Source: JAWKOK01 sp963765875 (GTDB taxonomy: Bacteria; Chloroflexota; Anaerolineae; Caldilineales; Caldilineaceae). From it: 64,000 bases of DNA. A program made the translations under genes and the position numbers. Shown piece by piece: positions 10,296 to 18,426 of the stretch (positions within the stretch are counted from its first letter, which is position 1; each line of letters begins with the position of its first letter). The notes beneath the pieces were generated by a model. It worked only from the letters and a program-made list of their open reading frames with translations, was not told the origin of the DNA and searched no databases. Location of the stretch: positions 1-64,000 of the forward strand of contig CAVXYK010000005.1 of NCBI GenBank assembly GCA_963765875.1. The letters run 5' to 3'.

Positions 10296-11780
10296 ATGCA
10301 ACCTTTTGTCGGTCGAGAGTCGGAAATCGCTACGCTGAACAGCCTGTGGGAACGCCAGGAAGCGGCGCTGCTCATTGTCTATGGACGGCGGCGGGTCGGC
10401 AAGACTCGCCTACTCACCCATTGGTTGAAGACGCTACCGGGGAAAGATGCGCTCTATTGGGTGGCCCAACCGTCAGCGGCGACTGACCAATTACGCCAGT
10501 TCTCACAAGCGCTCTACCGTTTTGAGAACCCCGCCGGAACGCTACCGGCCACATTCAGCTATCAATCATGGGAGCAGGCACTGGAACAGGTAGCGCGACT
10601 GTGCGAGACCCGACGCATCACGCTCATTCTTGATGAGTTCACCTATTTGCTGGCGCGCACGCTGGAAATGGCCGGCATTTTTCAGAACATATGGGATCAC
10701 CTACTCAAAGAGCGCAATTTGATGCTGGTGCTTTGTGGATCTCATTTGGGTATGATGCAGCGTCAGGTGCTTGCCTATCAAGCGCCGCTCTATGGCCGTG
10801 CCAGTGCGCAACTCCACTTGCAGCCGCTGCCATACGGCGCCACCAAGTCCTATTTCCCCTCCTATGATCCATCAGAACGAGTCGCCATCTACGCAATGTT
10901 TGGCGGCATTCCTGCCTACTGGGAACGGATAGACCAGTCCCTCTCCATCTCAGAAAACATTCGCCGGCAGTTGCTGACGCCAAACAACCTCATGCAGGCT
11001 GAGCCGCGGCTACTGTTGCAAGATTTTGTACGCGAACCGGACAACTATATCGCCATCTTCAATGCGATCGCCAATGGCTATCGCACACAAAAAGAGATGC
11101 GGACCTTCAGCGGATTGGCCCAGGGCCACGTCTCTCGTTATCTGGATGTACTGGAATCGGCAGGCTTCATCGAACGGCGCGTTCCTATTACCGCGGGTCC
11201 CCGTTCTCGGCAAAGCCGCTACCACATTTCAGATCCCTATCTACGCTTCTACTACCGCTTTCTGGCATCACGGCAGACCCAGTTGGCCCTGGATATTCAA
11301 GAGCCGGCGCTGCAAGAGATACGTCGACACCTAATCGACTTTATCGGCACACACACCTGGGAAGAGATCTGCCGTGAATGGGTATTGCGTGCCGGCGCAA
11401 GCGGCACACTGCCCTTTTTGGCCGATCAGGTCGGCAGCTATTGGGACAAACGTGTCCAGATTGATGTCGTCGGGATCAACCGAATGGAGAAAACGCTGAT
11501 ACTGGGCGAGTGCAAGTGGTCGCCCAAGCAAATGGGGATCGACGTTCTGGAAACATTGATCCGCAAAACGGATGCCGTCGTACCCGCTCAGGGCGATTGG
11601 CGTGTTCTCTATGTGGCCATGGCAAGAGGCGGCTGGTCGACAGAGGCAAAAGCTTTTGCCAAGCAACAGACTTCACTGCCGAATGGCAGTAACTGGCGTG
11701 CCATAGATCTTATGCTGTTCGACCTGGGGCAAATTGATGCCGACCTTGCGGGTTGGAATGATCCACAATCCGGCTCCTGA
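10296..11780 (+). CDS. AAA+ ATPase of the archaeal-type ATP-binding/DUF234 family
   Basis: 494-residue protein from ATG 10296. It has a Walker A GRRRVGKTRL near residue 28-37 and a Walker B-like ITLILDEFTYL. A winged-helix region follows (GLAQGHVSRYLDVLESAGFIERR), and then a C-terminal DUF234-type domain with GECKWSPKQ, which resembles the core of PD-(D/E)XK nucleases. Such proteins are common in archaea and some bacteria, often as solitary mobile-associated genes; their cellular role is not established. The upstream DNA is AT-rich compared with its neighbours and there is no ribosome site. Both hint at acquisition by transfer, though this is only suggestive. Confidence 0.88.
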   Translation: MQPFVGRESEIATLNSLWERQEAALLIVYGRRRVGKTRLLTHWLKTLPGKDALYWVAQPSAATDQLRQFSQALYRFENPAGTLPATFSYQSWEQALEQVARLCETRRITLILDEFTYLLARTLEMAGIFQNIWDHLLKERNLMLVLCGSHLGMMQRQVLAYQAPLYGRASAQLHLQPLPYGATKSYFPSYDPSERVAIYAMFGGIPAYWERIDQSLSISENIRRQLLTPNNLMQAEPRLLLQDFVREPDNYIAIFNAIANGYRTQKEMRTFSGLAQGHVSRYLDVLESAGFIERRVPITAGPRSRQSRYHISDPYLRFYYRFLASRQTQLALDIQEPALQEIRRHLIDFIGTHTWEEICREWVLRAGASGTLPFLADQVGSYWDKRVQIDVVGINRMEKTLILGECKWSPKQMGIDVLETLIRKTDAVVPAQGDWRVLYVAMARGGWSTEAKAFAKQQTSLPNGSNWRAIDLMLFDLGQIDADLAGWNDPQSGS

Positions 11781-11829
11781 TTCGACCACCGACCGTTCAT
11801 CACCACAACATTCGACAGGTCTACACACC

Positions 11830-13197
11830 ATGAAAGACGATTCCACACAGCGTCCCAACGTCATCTGGATCTTCGGCGATCAGCACCGCGCTCAGGCGCT
11901 GGGCTATGCGGGCGATCCCAACGTGCATACGCCTAACATCGACCGACTGGCCGGCGAAGGATTGGTTCTGACGGGCGCGGTGGGCGGCTGTCCACTCTGC
12001 TCGCCCTATCGCGGGGCGCTGCTCTCTGGGCGCTATCCACACAATAGCGGCGTGCCCCGTCACCAGGGCCTGTTGCCCGCCGATCAACCGACCATCGCCA
12101 CCTCATTCAATGACGCCGGCTACCGGACCTCCTATTTTGGAAAGTGGCATGTCGGCGGTTTTCAAGAGGGTCTCGGCCGTCGTGCCGGTCGCTACGTCAT
12201 CCCACCCGAACACCGCGGCCATTTCGACGATTGGATCGGCTACGAGAACAACAACAGCCAGTGGGACTGTTGGGTCCATGGCGGAACCGGCGCTGATGCG
12301 TTCCAATACCGGCTGCCCGGCTACGAAACCGACGCGCTCACGGATCTCTTCGTGGACTACATCGGCGACCGAGGTCGGGAGCAGAACGAGGGCGAACACG
12401 ATAGCGAAGAGCATCCGTTCTTCGCTGTGTTGTCGGTACAGCCTCCCCACGACCCCTATGTGGCGCCCGAGGAATGGATGCGGCGCCATTCGCCTGCCGA
12501 GCTGACCCTGCGCCCCAACGTGCCTGATATTCAAAGCGTGGTCGAAGTGGCACGGCGCGAGTTGGCCGGCTACTATGCCATGATCGAAAATCTGGATTGG
12601 AATGTAGGTCGCATCCGCGCCGCGCTGGACGAAGCAGGCCTGGCCCACAACACCCACATCATCTTCTTCTCAGATCATGGCGACATGCACGGCTCCCATG
12701 GTCAGTTTCGCAAGACCAGCCCATGGGAGGAGTCGATCCGTGTGCCCTTCATCATTGGCGGACACGTGCCACGCTACGACAACCGCGAAGGCCACCTATC
12801 CGTGCCCGTCAACCACGTGGATATCGGTCCGACCTCGCTTGGCCTCTGCGGCATCGACACGCCCGATTGGATGGAGGGCACAGACTATTCCGGACTGCGC
12901 CTGTACGATCGCGAGATGGGCGACGTGCCTGACTCGGCCTTCTTGCAACTGGTCGAACCCACTGGCCATGCCGATAGCACGGATCGCCCCTGGCGCGGCG
13001 TGGTCACGACCGACGGCTGGAAATATATCTGCTTGGAGGGACAACCGTGGATGATGTATAACTTGAACGAAGATCCCTACGAGTTCGCCAATTTGGCCCA
13101 CAATACTTTGTTCAAGGCCGAGCGCGATCGTCTTCAAGAGCGCCTGGCCGCTTGGATCAACGAGACCGGCGATTCATTTGATCTGCCCGCTCTGTAG
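11830..13197 (+). CDS. Sulfatase (formylglycine-dependent), second copy
   Basis: 455 residues from ATG 11830. The open frame extends back to 11734 but would overlap the ATPase gene and add residues unlike a sulfatase. The first convincing family text is RPNVIWIFGDQHR right after ATG 11830. The formylglycine motif is CSPYR (Cys57), and metal ligands appear in IIFFSDHGDMHGSHGQF. No signal peptide is seen, so it is presumably cytoplasmic. It differs clearly from the sulfatase at 5436 and probably desulfates another position or substrate. The URO-D-like, ROK and GH3 genes that follow on the same strand suggest a shared catabolic role. Confidence 0.92.
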   Translation: MKDDSTQRPNVIWIFGDQHRAQALGYAGDPNVHTPNIDRLAGEGLVLTGAVGGCPLCSPYRGALLSGRYPHNSGVPRHQGLLPADQPTIATSFNDAGYRTSYFGKWHVGGFQEGLGRRAGRYVIPPEHRGHFDDWIGYENNNSQWDCWVHGGTGADAFQYRLPGYETDALTDLFVDYIGDRGREQNEGEHDSEEHPFFAVLSVQPPHDPYVAPEEWMRRHSPAELTLRPNVPDIQSVVEVARRELAGYYAMIENLDWNVGRIRAALDEAGLAHNTHIIFFSDHGDMHGSHGQFRKTSPWEESIRVPFIIGGHVPRYDNREGHLSVPVNHVDIGPTSLGLCGIDTPDWMEGTDYSGLRLYDREMGDVPDSAFLQLVEPTGHADSTDRPWRGVVTTDGWKYICLEGQPWMMYNLNEDPYEFANLAHNTLFKAERDRLQERLAAWINETGDSFDLPAL

Positions 13198-13232
13198 CAG
13201 AAACGTAACCAGGGACGCTTGTCAGAATGAAA

Positions 13233-13309
13233 GGACAGCGCCGCCTGAGCCTGTCTAAGGCATAGCGGGTCCCAACAGCTTCCGCCTTCAACAGCCTCAG
13301 GCGACGGCG
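13233..13309. repeat. Imperfect inverted repeat between sulfatase and URO-D-like gene
   Basis: GGACAGCGCCGCCTGAGCCTG at about 13233 pairs imperfectly with the reverse of ACAGCCTCAGGCGACGGCG at 13291-13309. It may form an RNA hairpin after the sulfatase stop. There is no T-run behind it. Confidence 0.5.
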
Positions 13310-13324
13310 ACTCCACAAAGTTAG

Positions 13325-13330
13325 TATAAT
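13325..13330 (+). promoter_or_regulatory. Candidate -10 element (TATAAT)
   Basis: A consensus TATAAT lies 20 bases before ATG 13350, with GAAAGG as a ribosome site between them. The expected -35 position does not hold a good match, so this is a half-supported promoter for the URO-D-like and ROK genes. Confidence 0.4.
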
Positions 13331-13349
13331 TGCGCCGAAAGGTCCATTC

Positions 13350-14459
13350 ATGTCACTGCTTCAAACACCCGACAAAGCTCGCTTCATTGCTGCCCTGCGC
13401 TGCCAAGAGGGCGACCGCGTGCCCAACTGGGAGTTTGCGGTCATGGAGCGCAATACAGAGGCAATCCTGGGTCGAGAAACGTTGGACAAGGTGCGGCAGC
13501 GCTATCGCGTCGGCGACACGATCTGGCCGCCCCGCTCCGAAGACGAACGCACTGATCGCAGTGTGCTCGCCGCCTACAGCTGCTACTTGCCTGCGCAGGA
13601 GTATCGCCAATTCCTGGAGAAGACGGGCCAGGACGCGGTCGTCTGCACCCTGAGTTGGAAGCCAAAGTCGCGCAAGGTCTCTGTCAAAGGAGCCATTGCC
13701 CGCAGCCAGGAAGGCATCATCGCCGACCGCTCCGAACTGGACAAGCTGCCATCTCCGCCCTCGATCGACGAGATGATGGCGCCGCTTGACTACTATCTAG
13801 ACGCCTTCAAGGATACGAAGATCGGCGTCGGTGTCCTCGTGCGCTCGGTCTTCAGCAACACCTATGAGACCCTGGGCATGCAGAACTTCATGTACAAGAC
13901 GATCGACGATCCCACGCTCATCGAGATTCTCTTCGACAAGTTTCTCGAATACAGTCTGTCCATTGTTGATGCCTGTCTTGAGCGGGAGATCGACTTTTTC
14001 GGGCTGGACGATGACATCTGCGACAACAACGGCTTTCTGGTCAATCCACACTTCATCCGCAACCAGTGGTTGCCGCGAACGAAACAGATCCTCGATCCGG
14101 TCGTGGCCGCGGATATCCCCATCATCTTTCACTGCTGCGGCAACATTGAGCCGGTGATTCCGCTGGCGCTGGAACTAGGCGTCTCTGCCATGCATCCGAT
14201 CCAGACCAACTGCAACGACATCTATGCCTACAAACGTGAATATGGGGCCGACCTCTGCCTGGTCGGCAATCTGGATCTGGCTGGAGCGCTCAGCTTTGGG
14301 ACGCCGGGGGAGGTTCGCCGGGAGACGATTGAGCGCATCGAGGCCCTGGGACCCGGTGGCGGCTACATCGTCGCTTCCAGCCATTCCATCACTGATGATG
14401 TGCCGCCGGAGAACTATCGAGCCATGATCGAGACGGTTTGGGAATATGGTGTCTTTTGA
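13350..14459 (+). CDS. Uroporphyrinogen decarboxylase (URO-D) family protein, MtaA/CmuA-like
   Basis: 369-residue TIM-barrel protein of the URO-D superfamily. It lacks the RQAGRY-type substrate loop of true HemE; its N-terminus reads EGDRVPNWEF. It carries HCCGNIEPVIPLALELGV and HPIQTN, typical of family members near corrinoid methyltransferases or sugar catabolic genes. Haem synthesis is therefore unlikely; methyl transfer or an uncharacterised sugar step is more plausible. The ROK-like gene begins 17 bases after its stop, indicating co-transcription, and a DUF1638 gene lies two genes down. DUF1638 proteins are often found beside URO-D-like methyltransferases. Confidence 0.87.
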   Translation: MSLLQTPDKARFIAALRCQEGDRVPNWEFAVMERNTEAILGRETLDKVRQRYRVGDTIWPPRSEDERTDRSVLAAYSCYLPAQEYRQFLEKTGQDAVVCTLSWKPKSRKVSVKGAIARSQEGIIADRSELDKLPSPPSIDEMMAPLDYYLDAFKDTKIGVGVLVRSVFSNTYETLGMQNFMYKTIDDPTLIEILFDKFLEYSLSIVDACLEREIDFFGLDDDICDNNGFLVNPHFIRNQWLPRTKQILDPVVAADIPIIFHCCGNIEPVIPLALELGVSAMHPIQTNCNDIYAYKREYGADLCLVGNLDLAGALSFGTPGEVRRETIERIEALGPGGGYIVASSHSITDDVPPENYRAMIETVWEYGVF

Positions 14460-14476
14460 CCCGCGAGGGGGGCTGA

Positions 14477-15496
14477 ATGAACGATAACCCGGTTGTCGCC
14501 TGTCTTGATATCGGCGGGACCAATATCAAGTCTGGGCTAGTCGGGCGCGATGGCGTGCTGGTGGAAGATTCGCGCCGCAGTGATCACGTTGACTCTCGCG
14601 GAACGGCTGCGTCCATTCTGGGCTCCTTCTCGTCGTCGCTGGACGCTCTCTTGACGATGGCCCAAGCTGGAGCTCTGCCGCTTGCCGGCGTCTGCGTGGC
14701 CATCTGCGGCCCTTTCGACCTGGAACGCGGCATCAGCAAGATCAAGGGCGTTGACAAATACGAAGCGATCTACGACGTCAACGTCAAGCAACATCTGCTT
14801 GAATCGCTGAGTTTGCCGGAAAACCTACCGATCGTCTTTGACCTGGACGCCTGGGCGTTTGCCCGTGGCGAAGTCTGGAAGGGCGCTGGACAGGGATTCA
14901 ACCGCGCCATCGTCTTCACGCTGGGCACCGGTGTGGGCAGCGCCTTTGCTTTGGACGGACAAATTGTGGACGAAGGCGAGGGCGTTCCCTGGATCGGGTG
15001 GATTTCGGGGCAGCCATACAAGGATGGCATACTGAATGACTATGTTTCCAGTGTCTACATGATACGTCAGTACCAGGCCTTGACCGGCGACCCGATCGAT
15101 CTTGAGGAAATGGCAGCCCGAGCCAGGCAGGGGGACGTGCAGGCTCACCAGGTCTACGTAGAAATGGCGACAAGGCTGGGAGAGTTCGTGGCCCGTCACC
15201 ATGCCAAGCAGTTCAGCGCCGAGTGCGTCATCTTTGGCGGCCAGATCGCTCGTGCCAGCGATCTATTCATTGATCCCTTCATCAAAGCGCTGGGAGCAGA
15301 TACGCCGGTTCGTGAGGTGGCTGAGGCGCTGGATATCGAGAACAGTGCGTTGCGAGGAGCGGCCAAGCTCCTCTTTGATACTATCGATGAGTCCATCGGA
15401 GAAGTGACATATGACTCTGCCGCAAAAAGGTCTCATTCACCACAGAGGCACGGAGGGGACACAGAGATAGACAGAGGAAAAGCACTTTCCATCTGA
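14477..15496 (+). CDS. ROK-family protein (sugar kinase-like)
   Basis: ATG 14477 follows GAGGGGGG. The protein has the ROK/ASKHA nucleotide-binding start (CLDIGGTNIKSGLVG) and the GTGVGSAFALDG loop. LDAWAFARGE stands where ROK kinases have the catalytic Asp segment. The CxCGxxGC zinc-binding motif typical of ROK proteins is not seen, so kinase activity is uncertain. No N-terminal helix-turn-helix is present, so it is not a NagC-type repressor. The last roughly 28 residues are encoded by a palindromic repeat starting at 15413, so the natural C-terminus was probably nearer residue 311. Likely role: phosphorylation of a monosaccharide released by the neighbouring glycosidase. Confidence 0.85.
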   Translation: MNDNPVVACLDIGGTNIKSGLVGRDGVLVEDSRRSDHVDSRGTAASILGSFSSSLDALLTMAQAGALPLAGVCVAICGPFDLERGISKIKGVDKYEAIYDVNVKQHLLESLSLPENLPIVFDLDAWAFARGEVWKGAGQGFNRAIVFTLGTGVGSAFALDGQIVDEGEGVPWIGWISGQPYKDGILNDYVSSVYMIRQYQALTGDPIDLEEMAARARQGDVQAHQVYVEMATRLGEFVARHHAKQFSAECVIFGGQIARASDLFIDPFIKALGADTPVREVAEALDIENSALRGAAKLLFDTIDESIGEVTYDSAAKRSHSPQRHGGDTEIDRGKALSI

Positions 15497-15545
15497 GCTT
15501 ATCTGCGTCCATCCGTGGGTGAATTGTTGTTACTGCAGTGAAGTC
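15413..15545. mobile_element. MITE-like palindromic element with GACTCTGCCGCAAAAAG end
   Basis: Begins with GACTCTGCCGCAAAAAGG inside the ROK reading frame and ends near TGCAGTGAAGTC. Internally it has partly complementary halves of the CACAGAGGCAC type. Its left end matches the ends of the element at 15552-15672 and the ends of the one at 61541-61679. No reading frame for a transposase is present, so if mobile it is non-autonomous. Confidence 0.65.
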
Positions 15546-15551
15546 AAACAT

Positions 15552-15672
15552 GACTCTACTGCAAAAAGGGATCCGGACACAAATTCACACGAATCTTGTC
15601 TCTGGAGCGACGACACAATTCGTGTAAATTCGTGTCCATTCGTGTCAAAAAAAGACTTTTTGCGCCGGAGTC
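15552..15672. mobile_element. MITE-like palindromic element with GACTCTACTGCAAAAAGG end
   Basis: Left end GACTCTACTGCAAAAAGG (15552-15569); the right end CTTTTTGCGCCGGAGTC (15656-15672) is its imperfect reverse complement. The interior holds a second inverted pair built from words such as CACACGAAT and ATTCGTGT. It sits head to tail with the element at 15413-15545, separated by six bases. Confidence 0.68.
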
Positions 15673-15752
15673 ATCGATTGCGTTCAAATTTGATTGAGTT
15701 CATTGACTACGTCTATTGACGTCTATTGACCACGTTCAGAGTAGAGGAATCC

Positions 15753-16451
15753 ATGTCCGAACAACAGAAAGCGCCCATTGTCGTCGTCGCCTGCGCAGTG
15801 ATGCAGAACCTGATGCAGAAGTACCTGCCCGCAGAGCTTGTCGATCAGGTAACCTACACCGACATGGGCCTGCACGAGACGCCGCCCAAACTGACCGTGG
15901 CCGTCCAGGAAGTCATCGATACCATCGAGGAACCGAGCCTGGTTGTGCTGGGCTACGGACTGTGCGGCAACGGGCTGGCCGGCGTCAAGGCCAATCAACA
16001 TACGCTGCTCATCCCGCGCACCGATGACTGTGTCGCCCTCTTCATGGGTTCCTACGAAGCCTACACCGATGAGATGCGCAACGCCGGCACCTACTTCCTC
16101 ACCAAAGGCTGGCTCGAATCCGAGACCACGCCGGTGGGGCAGTACAATTCCTACCGCGAAAAATATAGCGAGGAAGACACCGAGTGGATGATGGACATGC
16201 AGTTCCAGCACTACGACCGGCTGCTCTTCGTAGCGCCCAACAAGAGTGAGGTCAAACACTATCGCGGCATGGCCCAGGAAGTGGCTGACTTCTGCCAGCG
16301 CTGGCAGATGAAATACGAGGAGTATGTCGGCTCCGACGACTACTTCAAAGCCCTCATCGACTCCATCGACGCGCCGGAGGAAGCGGGCAGCGAGTTCGTG
16401 CTTGTTCCGCCCGGCGGCGAGATCTTGACAGAGCAGTTTTTCCGGAGCTAA
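15753..16451 (+). CDS. DUF1638 domain-containing protein
   Basis: 232 residues from ATG 15753, preceded by GTAGAGGAAT; a longer in-frame start at 15726 adds only intergenic text. The body matches the DUF1638 pattern: KAPIVVVACAVMQ, then LVVLGYGLCGNGLAGV with a conserved Cys, IPRTDDCVALFMGS, and the late LVPPGGEILTEQ. Cysteine and Asp residues in these motifs suggest a metal or cofactor site. DUF1638 genes commonly accompany corrinoid-protein and MtaA/URO-D-like genes, as here. Function is unproven. A palindromic repeat follows the stop by six bases. Confidence 0.9.
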   Translation: MSEQQKAPIVVVACAVMQNLMQKYLPAELVDQVTYTDMGLHETPPKLTVAVQEVIDTIEEPSLVVLGYGLCGNGLAGVKANQHTLLIPRTDDCVALFMGSYEAYTDEMRNAGTYFLTKGWLESETTPVGQYNSYREKYSEEDTEWMMDMQFQHYDRLLFVAPNKSEVKHYRGMAQEVADFCQRWQMKYEEYVGSDDYFKALIDSIDAPEEAGSEFVLVPPGGEILTEQFFRS

Positions 16452-16457
16452 AAGATC

Positions 16458-16560
16458 TGTCACAGATAGACACAGATGAAAACGGGATGGGACACAAATG
16501 TAGAACCATCGTTTTTTTTCATCTGTGATCATCAAAAACCATCTGTGTCTATCTGTGACA
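16458..16560. repeat. Palindromic repeat, CACAGATAGACACAG type
   Basis: Perfect 21-base arms at 16458-16478 and 16540-16560 (core words TGTCACAGATAGACACAG and CTGTGTCTATCTGTGACA) enclose a 61-base centre with an eight-T run. It begins six bases after the DUF1638 stop codon. It belongs to a family also seen at 27806, 45593, 55776 and 61468. Confidence 0.8.
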
Positions 16561-16591
16561 AAAACCAATACAGTGATCGCAAGGAGGCATC

Positions 16592-18397
16592 ATGGCAACC
16601 TTACAAACCGAAGACGGTTTCCAGTACCGTGATCTCAACAAGAATGGCCGGCTTGATATCTATGAGGATCCGCGGCGGCCGGTGGAGGAGCGGGTAGAGG
16701 ATCTGCTGGCGCAGATGACGCTGCCGGAGAAAGCCGGGCTCTTCTTTCACACGATTCTTGCCGCCAACCCGAACGGATCGCTGGAGCCGCCGGAACAGGG
16801 TTTCATGCGCACGCCGGTCACAGAGATGGTCGTCGATGGATTGATGAATCACTTCAACGTACATGGCCTGCCGGCTCCGCGCATTGCCGCCGAATGGCAG
16901 AACCGTGTTCAGGCGCTAGCCGAGAACACCCGACTGGGCATACCGGTGACTCTATCGTCCGATCCTCGCCATGCCTTCAGTGACAATCCGCTGGCCAGCA
17001 TGATGGCCGGGGCGTTCTCGCAGTGGCCTGAGCCGCTTGGCTTGGCCGCCATCGATGATGAGTCCCTGGTCGAAGAGTTCGCAAACATAGCCCGGCAGGA
17101 ATATGTGGCGCTGGGCATTCGCGTTGCCCTGCATCCCATGGCCGATCTGGCCACCGAGCCACGCTGGGGGCGCGTCAGCGGGACCTTTGGAGAGGATGCA
17201 GAACTCAGCGCACGGTTGACGGCCGCCTATATACGCGGCTTTCAGGGGGAGACGCTCGGCTCTGAAAGTGTGGCCTGCATGACCAAACACTTCCCGGGCG
17301 GCGGCCCTCAGAAGGACGGCGAGGATCCCCACTTCTCCTACGGCAAGGAGCAGGTCTACCCCGGCGATAATTTTGACTATCACCTCCAGCCTTTCGAAGC
17401 GGCATTTGAGGCCGGAACCGCTCAGATCATGCCCTACTACGGCCAGCCCATCGATACCGATCATGAAGAAGTCGGTTTCGCATTCAGCAAGGGCATCATT
17501 ACCGATCTGCTGCGCAATCACTATGGCTTCGACGGCGTAGTCTGTACCGACTGGGGTCTGCTGACCGATGTGGAGATCATGGGCGTGCCGTGGGAAGCGC
17601 GTGCCTGGGGCGTTGAAGCATTGGATCGACCGGAGCGAGCCAAGAAGGCGATCGACGCCGGCGTCGATCAGTTCGGCGGCGAAGCCTGTCCTGAGCTGAT
17701 CATAAAGTTAGTCGAGAGCGGGCAGATCAGCGAAGAGCGCATTGACCGATCGGTGCGTCGGCTACTGCGCGACAAATTTCGCCTGGGGCTCTTCGACAAC
17801 CCCTACATCGATCCTGATGTTGCGGAGCAGGTCGTCGGCAACCCGGACTTCGTCGCTGCCGGCCAGGAGGCGCAACGCAGGTCGATGGTGTTGCTCAAGA
17901 ACAACAACAACCTTCCAGTTCAGAATCGACCCAAGCTCTATGTAGAAAACATCGACGCTGAGGTTGCGTCCTCCTATGGCGAAGTTGTGGCCGATTTAGC
18001 CGACGCAGACCTGGTGATTTTGCGCATCAAGACGCCCTTTGAACAGCGGGACGGCCACTTCCTTGAGCAGATGATTCACGCCGGTCATCTCGACTTCCAG
18101 GAGCCGGAGAAAAGTCGCATCCTGGAGATCCTGGCCACAAAGCCGACCATCGTCGACATCTATCTGGAACGACCGGCCGTCATCCCCGAGATTGCGGAGC
18201 AGAGCGCGGCCCTGCTGGCCAACTTCGGCGCAAGCGACGCTGCACTGCTAGATGTGATCTTCGGACGTGCCGCGCCGACGGGCAAGCTGCCGTTCGAGCT
18301 GCCCTCCTCCATGGAGGCTGTGCTGGCCCAGCATCCGGATCTTCCGTACGATTCAGAGAATCCTCTCTTTCCCTACGGGCATGGCCTGACCTATTGA
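16592..18397 (+). CDS. Glycoside hydrolase family 3 protein
   Basis: 601 residues from ATG 16592 behind a strong AAGGAGG. The N-terminal TIM barrel has GH3 landmarks: VTLSSDPRH, RWGRVSGTFGEDAELSARL, VACMTKHFPGGGPQKDGEDP, and the nucleophile region FDGVVCTDWG with Asp near residue 320. A shorter second alpha/beta domain follows (MVLLKNNNNLP through APTGKLPFELP). There is no fibronectin-III tail and no signal peptide, so it is compact and probably cytoplasmic, acting on imported beta-glucosides or beta-xylosides. The DapA-like gene starts about 30 bases later. Substrate is not readable from sequence. Confidence 0.94.
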   Translation: MATLQTEDGFQYRDLNKNGRLDIYEDPRRPVEERVEDLLAQMTLPEKAGLFFHTILAANPNGSLEPPEQGFMRTPVTEMVVDGLMNHFNVHGLPAPRIAAEWQNRVQALAENTRLGIPVTLSSDPRHAFSDNPLASMMAGAFSQWPEPLGLAAIDDESLVEEFANIARQEYVALGIRVALHPMADLATEPRWGRVSGTFGEDAELSARLTAAYIRGFQGETLGSESVACMTKHFPGGGPQKDGEDPHFSYGKEQVYPGDNFDYHLQPFEAAFEAGTAQIMPYYGQPIDTDHEEVGFAFSKGIITDLLRNHYGFDGVVCTDWGLLTDVEIMGVPWEARAWGVEALDRPERAKKAIDAGVDQFGGEACPELIIKLVESGQISEERIDRSVRRLLRDKFRLGLFDNPYIDPDVAEQVVGNPDFVAAGQEAQRRSMVLLKNNNNLPVQNRPKLYVENIDAEVASSYGEVVADLADADLVILRIKTPFEQRDGHFLEQMIHAGHLDFQEPEKSRILEILATKPTIVDIYLERPAVIPEIAEQSAALLANFGASDAALLDVIFGRAAPTGKLPFELPSSMEAVLAQHPDLPYDSENPLFPYGHGLTY

Positions 18398-18426
18398 GTT
18401 TCATCCCAACATGGAGACCCACGTTC

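Noticed and set aside
13350..14459. Annotation as HemE (uroporphyrinogen decarboxylase of haem synthesis)
   Set aside because: The RQAGRY-type substrate motif is absent and the neighbours are catabolic genes, so only family membership is supported.
15723..16568. 281-codon frame antisense to the DUF1638 gene
   Set aside because: Shadow frame of a recognised gene, running into the palindromic repeat at both ends.
15540..16570. Clustered palindromes as a possible CRISPR array
   Set aside because: The repeats are inverted, differ in length and are not regularly spaced; there are no cas genes.
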